A stretch of 64,000 nt of DNA from Schaalia sp. HMT-172 (lineage in GTDB: Bacteria; Actinomycetota; Actinomycetes; Actinomycetales; Actinomycetaceae), in NCBI RefSeq assembly GCF_030644365.1, contig NZ_CP130058.1, positions 558,001 through 622,000 on the forward strand, read 5' to 3'. Shown piece after piece: positions 9,661 through 19,469 of this stretch. A program made the position numbers and the translations under genes. The notes below the pieces were generated by a model that saw nothing but the letters and a program-made list of their open reading frames with translations, made no database searches and was not told where the DNA came from. Position 1 is the first letter of the stretch. Every line of letters begins with the position of its first letter.

Positions 9661-12600
9661 CTACTGAGTGCAGGTGAACCAGCCGTTGAAATCTTTGTCA
9701 TTGTTTCCGACCAGGTAGTAAACATATTGTCCGTTCAGGGTCCACCCGCGGATACCATCCGTCCCGGGGACCCCCCTCCAGTTTCCGTTGCCGTCAACCT
9801 GCAGGGTCACCGAGGCATTTTTGTTGTCGTAGGTTCCGGAGCACCTGACAGTGGCGTTTGGAGGCCACCCGGACAGGTCCACCCCCACCTTGTCGAAAGG
9901 ACCGCTTCCACATGAGCCGGACACGCATTTGCCCGAGCCGCCCCTGAATCCGCTGGCGCTGCGGGCGTAGCTGGGGGCCGTGGCGCTGGCGCACTGTGGA
10001 CTGGACTCGCGTGTTCCCTTTTCGCTCGAGGTCTGGACGGCCTTGATGCACAGCTGCGCGCTGCCGCCTTCGCCGGGGTTGAACTCGCGGTGTCCGTCGC
10101 GTGTCAGCTCAATGGTCGTATTCTCAGCTCCCGTGAGGACCAGGCTTGCGCTCCTGCCGCCGTTGTCTGCATTGCTCCAGGAACAATTGACCCACCCGGG
10201 TCCGCCGGGCTGACACGATACGGATGGTGTCGCGGGGGGACCGAAGGAACTCACGGTGCCGCCGGTGGCCACCGCTTCGGATGTTTTATCGGTGCCGGCC
10301 TTGCGGACGGTCACCTTGACTTGGAGCGTTGCGTCGACACCATCCGTGAGCGCCGGGCTGGTGACGGTGTGAACGCCATCCCTGGACAGGGAGTCCCAGT
10401 GGCCCCCGTTGTCGGTCGTCCACTGGTAGTCGACGACGTCGTTCTTGCTCCATCCGTTGCCCGGCTGGAACTGGACGTTGAACGCGATCTCCTTCGAGTT
10501 ACCCGTGGCCTTCAGTGACGTGATCGTGGGGGCGTTGACTTGGTCGACGGCCCACACGGTGGTCGTCGCCGCGGGCGAGGTGTGTGCGTCGGGATCCTTT
10601 GTGTCGTTGACGGCGGTGACGCTGATGGAGACCTGCTGTTCGTGGTAACCGACCTTGACGGACGCGGAGGTGGACGGAGCATCGACCTCAACCGGGTCGG
10701 CGCCGGTCGCGCTCACCGTGTAGCGCTCGATGTTACGACCGTTCGTATTGGACGGTTCGTTCCACCTGACCTGCGCGGTGCCATTCGAGAAGGTGGCGCT
10801 GACTCCCGACGGGGCTCCCGGCGCGCCGTAGGGCGTCACGCCCTGGGAGAAGGACGACCACTCGGACGTGTAGTTCCTATTGCGAGCCCTGATCCGAACC
10901 CTGTACTCGTGGCCATTCGACAGGCCGGAGATCGTCAGGGACGTCTTGTTTGCGCCGGCCGGTGGTACTACTACATCGGCCGGCGAGAGCTCCACGTCGT
11001 AGCCCTCCAGGTCGGAACCGGTGTTGACCGGAGCTGCCCACGACACGGTGATGGACCCGTCGCCGGGCTTCACGGTGGGCGCGCCGGGGGTTTCGGGCTT
11101 GGCGTCGATGAGGACGCTCGTCTTGTTGGAGGGATCGGATTCCCCGACCTCGTTCGTCGCGGTGACCGAGAAGGTGTGCTCGGTGCCGTTCGTGCGTCCG
11201 TCAAAGAGGCACTGGGTGACCGCGCCGCAGGACTTGGAGTCGCCCTGCGTGTGGTCGGTGACGGTGAAGGAGGTGATGGGGGATCCGCCCGTCGCCCCCG
11301 CGCTCCACGACACCAGGGCCGTGCCCGCGCTGTTAGATACCGCGCTCGCCCCCGTGGGCGCGCCGGGCTTGTCCAGGACGGTCGCCTGAATCGTTCCCTG
11401 GACCTCGCGCTCGACGTCCTTGGTCGCGTCCTGCACGCGGTAGGTCACGGTGAAGGAGCCGTTGAAGCCGGCGTCGGCCTGGATGGTCATGGTCGACCCC
11501 GAGGCCGTGGCGCTGCCGCCTGCGGAGGTGGCAGGATCGCCCATGATGGTGAGGGGCCCCTGGTCGGCCAGCGGGTTGGTCGCGTACTCGGAGATGTCGA
11601 CGGTCTTGGATTCCCCGGCGTTGAGGGTGATCTGGCCTGGGCTGGTCTGCACGAGCGGCTTGGAGGACGCGATGACGTTGACGGGCACGCTCGCGCTCGC
11701 CGAGGCGCCCTGCTGGTCGGTGACCTCGATGGTCAGCTGCCCGGCCTGGCCCTTGGGTGCCTCGGCGTCGGCGGACACCGACAGGGTGGAGCCGGAGGCG
11801 GAGGCGCTGACTCCCTCCACCTGCTTGTCCGTGATCGTGTAGGTCATGCCCGCCGGGTCGTCGCCGTCGGGGTCGCTGACCCACTGGTCCATCGCGATCT
11901 GGGAGGCGTCCTCGCCGGCGGCGACGTCGACGCGGGTCGGCACGATGCGCGGCGGGCGATTGTGGGCGGATTCGACCAGGACGGGCAGGGCCAGCGTGGA
12001 CACGATGCCCGTCGCGTCGGAGGCGTCAGAGCCGTCCGTGACCTCCACGATGATGGAGGTCGGGCCCGAGAAGTCCTCCAGCGCAGTGTAGGTGAGCGTG
12101 CGTGTGTCCTTGACCAGTGTGGAGCCGTCCCAGCCGAGGCCGGCGCTGGCCTTGGTGTCGCCGGTCAGCTGAACGGAGCGCCCGGACCTGGTCAGAATGT
12201 AGTCGTTGAGCGCGATCTCCTTGGTGACGCCGGCCGTGACCTTGATCGGCAGGGCGCGGGTGTCCAGCGTTGGGCGGGTGATCTCGGTTCCGGGCGCGCG
12301 CACAATAGCCGACGCGGACAGTCCGTCGTGGTCGGTCACCGTATAAATGACGGTCTGCGGCTTCGGGGACAGGGGAATCGTGAGGGTCTCACCGGAGGTG
12401 CCGATGCCCGAATCCGGGCTGGAGAGCGTATCGTCCTGGATATCGCCGTCGGGGTCCTCATCGTTTCTCAGCACGTCGACCGAGACGGACCCGGAGGCCG
12501 CCTGCACGTCGGCCAGGGACACCTCGTCGTCGCGGGCGATGGGAGCAAGGAGCGGTGCGGTGGGGGTGACCACGACGGAGCACACGCCCTCGGCGCGGCC

Positions 12601-15600
12601 GCCAGCCCCGTCCTCGATGGCGTAGGAGATCACGTGCGTGCCCTCCTGCTGGGGCGCCGTAAAGACGATACGTCCGGCGCGTTCCGTCACGTCGATGCCC
12701 GCGGGCGCGGACACGGACCCCTGCGCGAGGGTCAGGGGATCGCCGTCGGGGTCAATGTCGTTGGCCAGAACGGCGACCGACACCTTGGTGCCCGGACGCA
12801 CCCTCACGGAGTCCGGCATCGCGACGGGCGCCTGGTTGAGGGAGGGGCGAGGCGCGACGCCGACGCGGATCCCGCCGATGGCCTGCTTCCCCAGCGCGTC
12901 CTCGACGACGTAGGTGAAGGAATCCGTTCCCTGGACGTCGTTGCCGGGCGTGTACTCGAAGTTCGACCCCACCTGGGTGACGGTCCCGAGGCGCGCCGAC
13001 GAGGCCATGCCGACGAGCGTCACGGAGTCGCCCTCGGCGTCGATGCCCTCCAACGGAATGGGGATCGTGACCTTGTGCCCGGCGACGGTGCGGGCGACAA
13101 CGTCCTTCGGGCGAGGCGCGGTGTTCGTGTCCTCGTCCATGGCGACGACGGTCAGGTTGACGACGGCCGAGGCGACGTTACCGGCCGTGTCGGAGACCGT
13201 GTAGACGATGCGCCCCGAACCGGGCCGGGAGCCGCCGCGCACGCGCACGACGTTATTCGAGACGAAGACGCTGCCCAGGTCGGCGGGGATCTCGTGCTGG
13301 AGTTCGCTGGAGACCGTGAGCTTGAGCCCCGCGGGGGAGCGGTCGTTATCCAGGACCGACACGGAGGCCACGTCCCCGACGCGCACGACCAGGGAATCGT
13401 CGTTCAGTTCGGGCGGCGCGGATTCGGTGTTGGCGGGGGCGGGCAGGATCGTCACCGTCGCCGAGGCCGTGGCAACCCCGTTGGACACCGTGTAGGTGAA
13501 CGATGCGGGGTTTGAGAGGCCGGAGGGTGCGGTCACGCGCACCATCTGGCGGTTGACGAGTGCGACCGCCAGGGGAGAACCCGTGGGCACGTCTAGTTGC
13601 TGGACGGTGAGGACGCCGCCGGTGGGGTCCGAGTCGTTGGCCAGCAGGTCCACGAGCACTTGACCGCCGTCTGGCAGGACCCCGAGGTCGTCCTCGGTGC
13701 TGGGCGGCAGGTCGGAACCGGTGGGGGCGACGTCCACGCGGATGATGCCGGTCGCTGTCGTGGGCCCATCCGTGATCGTGTACGACAGGTAGTAGGTGCC
13801 GGCGGTGTTGCCGTCCACCGTGATTGTTCCCGCCGTCGAATCCATCACGGCGGTGATGCCGGCGGGCACGTCGTCCACGGAGACGAGCCTGAGCGTGTCA
13901 GAGTTGGGGTCGGTGTCGTTAGCCATCGGCGAGATCGACGCGGATGCGCCTTCACGCACGACGAGGTGGTCGGCGTTTGCAACCGGCGGCTCATTGGCGC
14001 TTTCCTTGACGGTGACGTTAATCGAGCCGTCGCCCGCGTCGCGCCCGTCGGACACGCTGATCGCGACCGCGTCCTTGCCGGGCGCGTGCCCGGCATCGAT
14101 GATTTCAACGTTGCCGTTTTCGTGGGAGTTCACCGTCATCCCCGTGGGGGCGGTCGCGCCAGCCAGGAAGAAGGGGTCTCCGTCGGGGTCCACCCAGTTC
14201 GTCAGCCCGTTGACGGTGCTCCGACCGCCCTGACCCAGGGAGACGGAGGGCACGATCTTCTGCACGGGCGCCTCGTTGACGTCGTCGCCGTGGACGGTCA
14301 GCGTCACGTGGGCCTGCGCGGTTCCACCCCGCCCATCCGAGACCTCGTAATCGAAGGTCGACGTGCCCGACGCGTCCTTGTTGACGGCGATCTGCAGGGC
14401 CGCACCCTCTCGGGCGACACTGACCTGGCCGAGGGAGGGCTGCGTGAGCGCTGAGGCCGTCATGAAGTCGCCGTCGGCGTCGGAATCGTTCATGAGGACA
14501 GGAAGGATCACGGTCTTTCCTGCGCGCACCCCGAAGTCGTCGTCCACGGCCTCGGGCGGCGTGTTGTCCTGGTTACGGTCGGGTGCGACCGTGTTGTCGA
14601 TGTCGTCGACGGACTGGTCATCGGTTTCTTTCTCAGACTCGAGTTTCGATTCCAGCTGATCCCAGTTGTCGACCAGGATCATGTCGGAGTCGGGCAACCA
14701 CAGGCCGTCCTTCTCGATGTCGTTGAGGACGATGACGTCACGATTGGTGCGGAAAATAGCCTTTTCGGCACTCGCGAGGGAGTCGACGACCATCTCCCGG
14801 TCATCCGCGTCGGAGGGGCAATCCCTCACGAACGCGCCGGTTGCCGACCAGGCCGCGTACGCGCACTTGTTGTGCGCGACCGGGCGGGTGGGGTTGCCAC
14901 CGGGGGCGGGCGCCGGCACGGTCGTAGGGCTCCCGCCGCCGATGGGAACCCTGATGAGGGCGTCGGGGGAGGAGAGTAGGACCTCGTTCGTCTTCGGCCC
15001 GGTGTCCTGGAGGACGACGCGCTCACCGTCAATGCGCTGCGTCTTGCCGCCCGGCAGGTAGAGCGTGGACGTGTCCTGGTCCCAGACGACCACCTCGGTT
15101 CCGACGGCCGCGATCTGCAGGTAGTCGGTGGCGCCGATGCCCGTCAGGGGTGTGGTCTTGGTGTCCGTCAGCGCGCGGCGCTTCAGCAACGACGTCACGC
15201 GCCCAGCCTCGGCGGACACCGCGTGGACGTTGCCCTCCGAGTCCACGGTCGTGATCGCGCCGGGTACGTCAGAAATACTGGCGTCCGCATCGTCCGCGTT
15301 GATGGGCGCGGGGTGGTCTGCCTGCTGCACCCACACCTTGCCGTTGGGCGCGTCCGTGACCGCGATTGTGCCGCCGCGCACGTCCGTGGTCATTCCCCGG
15401 TAGTCCACTGCCGACGTCAAGGTGGCCGTTGTGACGTCAATGGGAGACAGCGTGTTGGCCGCCTGATCGGAGAGCTGGACCTGCTCGCCGTTCTGGAAGA
15501 CGTCGAAGGCTGAGGATGCCGCGTGCAGCCCCGCGTCCATGAGGCGTGCCGGGACGTTCACGTGTGCGACGATGCCTCGCTTCGCGTTGGTGACCCACAC

Positions 15601-15729
15601 GCCGCCGTCGTTGAGGTCGACCTTGGTTTCTTCGACGCCGGGTGCGATGAACGCCAGGACGAGTGAAAAGACGCCGAGGGCTGCGACCGCGCCGGTGAGG
15701 ACCGATCGCCGGGGGTTCCGAATACGCAT
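9661..15729 (-). CDS. Giant Ig-like/cadherin-like and fibronectin type III surface protein
   Basis: A 2022-residue protein. One N-terminal membrane helix (LTGAVAALGVFSLVLAF, residues ~11-30) serves as signal anchor. About 350 residues of beta-rich, propeller-like sequence follow. Then come roughly ten Ig/cadherin-like repeats carrying calcium-site-like signatures (LMNDSDADGD, MANDTDPNSD, LANDSDPTGG, LANDIDPDGD, LRNDEDPDGD). At least three FN3 domains follow near residues 1500-1800 (ITVSWAAP, VRWNEPSN), and a Cys-containing C-terminal region ends in GWFTCTQ. No LPXTG motif or C-terminal helix is seen, so the protein probably stays tethered by its N-terminus. It heads the train and matches the Fn3 component of PFNA-type clusters, proposed in bifidobacteria to act in adhesion or sensing. 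Confidence 0.88.
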   Translation of the reverse strand: MRIRNPRRSVLTGAVAALGVFSLVLAFIAPGVEETKVDLNDGGVWVTNAKRGIVAHVNVPARLMDAGLHAASSAFDVFQNGEQVQLSDQAANTLSPIDVTTATLTSAVDYRGMTTDVRGGTIAVTDAPNGKVWVQQADHPAPINADDADASISDVPGAITTVDSEGNVHAVSAEAGRVTSLLKRRALTDTKTTPLTGIGATDYLQIAAVGTEVVVWDQDTSTLYLPGGKTQRIDGERVVLQDTGPKTNEVLLSSPDALIRVPIGGGSPTTVPAPAPGGNPTRPVAHNKCAYAAWSATGAFVRDCPSDADDREMVVDSLASAEKAIFRTNRDVIVLNDIEKDGLWLPDSDMILVDNWDQLESKLESEKETDDQSVDDIDNTVAPDRNQDNTPPEAVDDDFGVRAGKTVILPVLMNDSDADGDFMTASALTQPSLGQVSVAREGAALQIAVNKDASGTSTFDYEVSDGRGGTAQAHVTLTVHGDDVNEAPVQKIVPSVSLGQGGRSTVNGLTNWVDPDGDPFFLAGATAPTGMTVNSHENGNVEIIDAGHAPGKDAVAISVSDGRDAGDGSINVTVKESANEPPVANADHLVVREGASASISPMANDTDPNSDTLRLVSVDDVPAGITAVMDSTAGTITVDGNTAGTYYLSYTITDGPTTATGIIRVDVAPTGSDLPPSTEDDLGVLPDGGQVLVDLLANDSDPTGGVLTVQQLDVPTGSPLAVALVNRQMVRVTAPSGLSNPASFTYTVSNGVATASATVTILPAPANTESAPPELNDDSLVVRVGDVASVSVLDNDRSPAGLKLTVSSELQHEIPADLGSVFVSNNVVRVRGGSRPGSGRIVYTVSDTAGNVASAVVNLTVVAMDEDTNTAPRPKDVVARTVAGHKVTIPIPLEGIDAEGDSVTLVGMASSARLGTVTQVGSNFEYTPGNDVQGTDSFTYVVEDALGKQAIGGIRVGVAPRPSLNQAPVAMPDSVRVRPGTKVSVAVLANDIDPDGDPLTLAQGSVSAPAGIDVTERAGRIVFTAPQQEGTHVISYAIEDGAGGRAEGVCSVVVTPTAPLLAPIARDDEVSLADVQAASGSVSVDVLRNDEDPDGDIQDDTLSSPDSGIGTSGETLTIPLSPKPQTVIYTVTDHDGLSASAIVRAPGTEITRPTLDTRALPIKVTAGVTKEIALNDYILTRSGRSVQLTGDTKASAGLGWDGSTLVKDTRTLTYTALEDFSGPTSIIVEVTDGSDASDATGIVSTLALPVLVESAHNRPPRIVPTRVDVAAGEDASQIAMDQWVSDPDGDDPAGMTYTITDKQVEGVSASASGSTLSVSADAEAPKGQAGQLTIEVTDQQGASASASVPVNVIASSKPLVQTSPGQITLNAGESKTVDISEYATNPLADQGPLTIMGDPATSAGGSATASGSTMTIQADAGFNGSFTVTYRVQDATKDVEREVQGTIQATVLDKPGAPTGASAVSNSAGTALVSWSAGATGGSPITSFTVTDHTQGDSKSCGAVTQCLFDGRTNGTEHTFSVTATNEVGESDPSNKTSVLIDAKPETPGAPTVKPGDGSITVSWAAPVNTGSDLEGYDVELSPADVVVPPAGANKTSLTISGLSNGHEYRVRIRARNRNYTSEWSSFSQGVTPYGAPGAPSGVSATFSNGTAQVRWNEPSNTNGRNIERYTVSATGADPVEVDAPSTSASVKVGYHEQQVSISVTAVNDTKDPDAHTSPAATTTVWAVDQVNAPTITSLKATGNSKEIAFNVQFQPGNGWSKNDVVDYQWTTDNGGHWDSLSRDGVHTVTSPALTDGVDATLQVKVTVRKAGTDKTSEAVATGGTVSSFGPPATPSVSCQPGGPGWVNCSWSNADNGGRSASLVLTGAENTTIELTRDGHREFNPGEGGSAQLCIKAVQTSSEKGTRESSPQCASATAPSYARSASGFRGGSGKCVSGSCGSGPFDKVGVDLSGWPPNATVRCSGTYDNKNASVTLQVDGNGNWRGVPGTDGIRGWTLNGQYVYYLVGNNDKDFNGWFTCTQ

Positions 15730-15889
15730 GCTGGGTCTCCAAGAGCAACACGTTAATGGGTATCCATTTCATGCTACGTCAGCCAGACAAAGCCCCTCGC
15801 CATCCTCGTGTACAACTTCTAGTACAGTCCTGCGCCCCCCATCGAACCCGCGTCGTGCGCTCCTCTCGCGGGGGTGAGACGATACCGGC

Positions 15890-16801
15890 ATGGACGCCGC
15901 AACCGACCTGAACCGACCCGCTGAGAGTGCCCAGGCCTCGTCCCCGAATCCGCAGCGCGGAAGCGAACCCTACCGTCAGCCGGGAGGGTCGATCCTGCTG
16001 GCCGCCACCCCCATCGGGGACGTGCGCGACGCCTCCCCGCGCGTCGTCGAAGCCTTGCAAGGGGCAGACATCGTTGCCGCCGAGGACACGCGACGCGCCC
16101 TCGCTCTGGCCTCGCGCCTGGGCATCACGCTGGGTGGGCGCCTGGTTGCCCTGCACGACCACAACGAGGCCGCCAAAGCCGCCGGCATCGTCGAGGCCGC
16201 CCAGGGCGGGGCGCGCGTCGTCTTCGTCTCCGACGCGGGCATGCCCACCGTCTCCGACCCGGGCTTCCGTCTGGCGCGCGCCGCCATCGACGCCGACGTC
16301 CCCCTATCCGTCCTGCCCGGGCCCTCCGCCCCCCTCGTCGCGCTCGCCCTGTCCGGCCTGCCCTCCGACCGCTTCGCTTTCGAGGGGTTCCTGCCGCGCA
16401 AGGACGGGGAGGCCACGCGCTACCTGCAGGACCTGGCCACCGACCCGCACACGCTCATCTTCTTCGAGTCGCCCAGGCGCGCCGCCGCCACACTCGCGCG
16501 CATGACCGAGGTCTTCGGGGCGCAGCGCCCCGCCGCGCTGTGCCGCGAGCTCACCAAGGACTACGAAGAGGTGCGCCGCGGCACGCTGGGAGAGCTCGCG
16601 GAGGACGCGGGCGACGTGCTCGGCGAGGTGACGATCGTCGTCGCCGGGTACGAGCACAGCGCGCGCGCCGAAGACCACGTCGGCGCGGTCCTGGCGCTCG
16701 CGGCGGAAGGAATGCGCCTCAAAGACGCCGCAGCCGAGGTGGCCGCGGCGACGGGCGCGCGCAAGAACGACCTCTACAAGGCCGCGCTTGCCGCGAAGTA
16801 A
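15890..16801 (+). CDS. rsmI: 16S rRNA (cytidine(1402)-2'-O)-methyltransferase RsmI
   Basis: A 303-residue SAM-dependent methyltransferase that 2'-O-methylates C1402 of 16S rRNA in the decoding centre. Family motifs are clear: LLAATPIGDVRDASPR, AAEDTRRAL, LHDHNE, VVFVSDAGMPTVSDPG (SAM site), VLPGPSA, and FFESPRRA. The C-terminal tail (KDAAAEVAAATGARKNDLYKA) is typical of RsmI. An N-terminal extension of ~30 residues precedes the conserved start; the ATG at 15890 is used because no better ribosome site lies inside, though a shorter form is possible. It is divergent from the giant surface-protein gene, with 160 bp between, and convergent with pncA. Confidence 0.94.
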   Translation: MDAATDLNRPAESAQASSPNPQRGSEPYRQPGGSILLAATPIGDVRDASPRVVEALQGADIVAAEDTRRALALASRLGITLGGRLVALHDHNEAAKAAGIVEAAQGGARVVFVSDAGMPTVSDPGFRLARAAIDADVPLSVLPGPSAPLVALALSGLPSDRFAFEGFLPRKDGEATRYLQDLATDPHTLIFFESPRRAAATLARMTEVFGAQRPAALCRELTKDYEEVRRGTLGELAEDAGDVLGEVTIVVAGYEHSARAEDHVGAVLALAAEGMRLKDAAAEVAAATGARKNDLYKAALAAK

Positions 16802-16816
16802 CGAGGCCGGGGAGCC

Positions 16817-17374
16817 TCAGACGATCTCGACGTGCTCCGACGTCATCCACTCGCGGGCCTGCGCGCCCAGCTCCTCGGTGACGGGGGCGGTCAGCTCACG
16901 CAGGACGCGCGTCGGGAACCCGGCGTGAACGGCATCCACGGCCGTGCACGCGACGCAGTGCGACTCGGCCAACCCCACGACGTCCACCTCGGTGATGCCA
17001 GCGTCGCGCAGCGCCTCCTCCAGCGTCTTGCCATCCTCGGTCGTTCCCTCGAAGCCCGAGTAGGCGGCCTTGTACTGGCCCTTCTTGACCGTCACGTCCG
17101 CGTTGACGTTCGCGAGCGCCGGGTGCAGCTCGGCCTCTGCCGTGCCCGCCACGCCGTGCGGCGGCCACGTGTCCACGAAATCCGGCGTCTCGGAGAAGTG
17201 AGCGCCCGGATCGATATGCCAATCCTGCGTGGTGACGATCAGCTGGTACTCGTCGCGGTGCGCGTCCACGTAGGCGGCCACGGCCTCGGCGACGGCGTTA
17301 CCGCCCGTCACCGGGAGGGCACCCCCTTCGCAGAACGTGGGCTGAACGTCGACGATAATGAGTGCGCGGGGCAT
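16817..17374 (-). CDS. pncA: Nicotinamidase (isochorismatase superfamily)
   Basis: A 185-residue cysteine hydrolase that deamidates nicotinamide to nicotinate in NAD salvage. The catalytic triad is visible: Asp9 in [13 protein letters not shown], the lysine in [15 protein letters not shown], and the cysteine in [13 protein letters not shown]. The metal-binding [10 protein letters not shown] motif is also present, and the length fits PncA. The start at 17374 has a strong GGGAGG six bases upstream; a longer frame extends upstream through non-conserved sequence. It is divergent from metG and convergent with rsmI, and its end lies 15 bp from the rsmI stop. Confidence 0.92.
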   Translation of the reverse strand: MPRALIIVDVQPTFCEGGALPVTGGNAVAEAVAAYVDAHRDEYQLIVTTQDWHIDPGAHFSETPDFVDTWPPHGVAGTAEAELHPALANVNADVTVKKGQYKAAYSGFEGTTEDGKTLEEALRDAGITEVDVVGLAESHCVACTAVDAVHAGFPTRVLRELTAPVTEELGAQAREWMTSEHVEIV

Positions 17375-17505
17375 GGGACCTCCCTGATACATCAGTAATT
17401 TCCCTAAGGGTATCACCCGGCTCACAGTCGGCGATCGCCTGTTTCGATTCCTCGACATGCGGCCGGTTCCCCGTTCGGGACAGCTACGCAGTATTGTTAG
17501 GGGCT

Positions 17506-19347
17506 ATGAGTCGCATTCTGTCCGCCGTCGCATGGCCCTACGCCAACGGCCCCCGTCATATTGGCCACGTTGCGGGATTCGGTGTCCCCTCCGACGTCTT
17601 CTCCCGGTACATGCGAATGGCCGGCCACGACGTCCTCATGGTCTCCGGCACCGACGAGCATGGAACCCCGATCCTGGTGGCCGCCGACGGCGCGGGCATG
17701 AGCGCCCGCGAACTCGCAGACCGCAACAACCGACTGATCGTCGAGGACCTCGTGGCGCTCGGCCTGTCCTACGACCTCTTCACCCGCACGACCGCCGGCA
17801 ACCACTACCGCGTCGTCCAGGACATGTTCGCCACCGTGCGCGACAACGGCTACATGATCGAGCAGGTCACGCGCGCCGCCATCTCTCCGTCCACCGGCCG
17901 CACCCTGCCCGACCGCTACATCGAAGGCACCTGTCCGATCTGTGGCGCCGAGGGCGCGCGCGGCGACCAGTGCGACAACTGCGGCAACCAGATGGACCCG
18001 ACCGAGCTCATCAACCCGCACTCGCGCATCAACGGCGAGACCCCCAACTTCGTGGAGTCCGTCCACTACTTCCTGGACCTGCCCGCCCTGGCCGACGCCC
18101 TGTCAGCCTGGCTCGACGAGCGCGAACAGTCGGGCACGTGGCGCCCCAACGTCATCAAGTTCTCCAAGAACTTCCTGGAGGACATCCGCCCCCGCGCGAT
18201 GACGCGTGACATCGACTGGGGTATCCCGGTGCCCGGCTGGGAGGACCAGCCCACCAAGCGCCTGTACGTGTGGTTCGACGCCGTCATCGGCTACCTGAGC
18301 GCCTCCATCGAGTGGGCGCGCCGCACCGGCGACCCCGAGGCGTGGCGCCAGTGGTGGAACGACCCCGAGGCCCTGTCTTACTACTTCATGGGCAAGGACA
18401 ACATCGTCTTCCACTCCCAGATCTGGCCCGCCGAAATGCTTGGCTACAACGGCCAGGGCTCCAAGGGCGGCACCCCCGGTGACCTCGGCGTCCTCAACCT
18501 GCCCACCGAGGTCGTCTCCTCCGAGTTCCTCACGATGGAGGGCAAGAAGTTCTCCTCCTCGCACGGCATCGTCATCTACGTGCGCGACTTCCTCTCGCGC
18601 TACCAGGCCGACGCCCTGCGCTACTTCATCAGCGCGGCCGGCCCCGAGACCTCGGACTCCGACTTCACGTGGGCCGAGTTCGTGCGTCGCACCAACGGCG
18701 AGCTCGTCGCCGGCTGGGGCAACCTGGTCAACCGCACGGCCTCCATGATCGCCAAGAAGTTCGGCGAGATCCCCACCCCCGGTGAGCTGCAGGACATCGA
18801 CCGCGCCCTCCTGGACGCCGTCGAGGCCGGTTTTGCCACCGTCGGCAACCTCATCCGCCACCACCGCCAGAAGGCGGCGCTGTCCGAGGCCATGCGCCTG
18901 GTGGGCGAGGCCAACAAGTACGTGACCGACACCGAGCCCTTCAAGCTCAAGGCCCCCGAGCAGCGTGAGCGCCTCGCCACTGTCCTGTGGTCCCTCGCCC
19001 AGGCCGTCGCGGACCTCAACCTCATGCTCTCCCCGTTCCTGCCCCACGCGGCCAACGACATCGACCGCGTCATGGGCGGCGAGGGCGCGATCGCGCCCAT
19101 GCCCCATATCGAGGAGGTCGAAGAGCTCGACCCGCAGGTCCTGCCCGCCGACTTCGAGGGGCGCGCCGGTTACCCGATCATCACCGGCGACTACACGCAC
19201 GTTCCCACCTGGGAGCGCCACCCGATCACGCCCGGCACCCCGATCGCCAAGCCCACGCCGGTCTTCGTCAAGCTTGACGAAGCGATCGTCGAGGAGGAGC
19301 TTGCCCGCTACGCGGACGTTCACCCCGACGACGTCACGGGGGCCTAA
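17506..19347 (+). CDS. metG: Methionyl-tRNA synthetase
   Basis: A 613-residue class I aminoacyl-tRNA synthetase charging tRNA-Met. The HIGH signature occurs in [14 protein letters not shown] near the N-terminus, the KMSKS-equivalent loop is GKKFSSSHG, and a zinc knuckle is seen in [17 protein letters not shown]. There is no C-terminal EMAP-like domain, so it is the short form. The ATG at 17506 follows a TATTGT hexamer by eight bases and has no Shine-Dalgarno sequence, suggesting a leaderless transcript. A longer frame upstream crosses the pncA promoter region and is not used. A strong hairpin follows the stop. Confidence 0.97.
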   Translation: MSRILSAVAWPYANGPRHIGHVAGFGVPSDVFSRYMRMAGHDVLMVSGTDEHGTPILVAADGAGMSARELADRNNRLIVEDLVALGLSYDLFTRTTAGNHYRVVQDMFATVRDNGYMIEQVTRAAISPSTGRTLPDRYIEGTCPICGAEGARGDQCDNCGNQMDPTELINPHSRINGETPNFVESVHYFLDLPALADALSAWLDEREQSGTWRPNVIKFSKNFLEDIRPRAMTRDIDWGIPVPGWEDQPTKRLYVWFDAVIGYLSASIEWARRTGDPEAWRQWWNDPEALSYYFMGKDNIVFHSQIWPAEMLGYNGQGSKGGTPGDLGVLNLPTEVVSSEFLTMEGKKFSSSHGIVIYVRDFLSRYQADALRYFISAAGPETSDSDFTWAEFVRRTNGELVAGWGNLVNRTASMIAKKFGEIPTPGELQDIDRALLDAVEAGFATVGNLIRHHRQKAALSEAMRLVGEANKYVTDTEPFKLKAPEQRERLATVLWSLAQAVADLNLMLSPFLPHAANDIDRVMGGEGAIAPMPHIEEVEELDPQVLPADFEGRAGYPIITGDYTHVPTWERHPITPGTPIAKPTPVFVKLDEAIVEEELARYADVHPDDVTGA

Positions 19348-19404
19348 GCAGGGTTTTTCCTTGCAACGCCGCCCCTTGTGGCCGAGGGTGAGCGAGCGTG
19401 AATG

Positions 19405-19438
19405 CGCGCGGGCGGGACGCAAGCGTCCCGCCCGCGCG
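19405..19438 (+). terminator. Strong hairpin terminator after metG
   Basis: A perfect 15-bp G/C stem (19405-19419 with 19424-19438, loop CAAG) is followed by TTTGTC. It lies between metG and the sucrase gene and would separate their transcription. Confidence 0.75.
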
Positions 19439-19469
19439 TTTGTCTCCTCCGGGGTGTTACCGTGAGGTC

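Noticed and set aside
10540-13515. A 991-codon plus-strand open frame opposite the giant surface-protein gene
   Set aside because: It mirrors the codon pattern of the minus-strand gene, has no recognisable domain, and long antisense frames are expected in GC-rich DNA.
17375-17505. T-box or SAM riboswitch before metG
   Set aside because: The 131-bp region between divergent pncA and metG is too short and holds no conserved aptamer motif.
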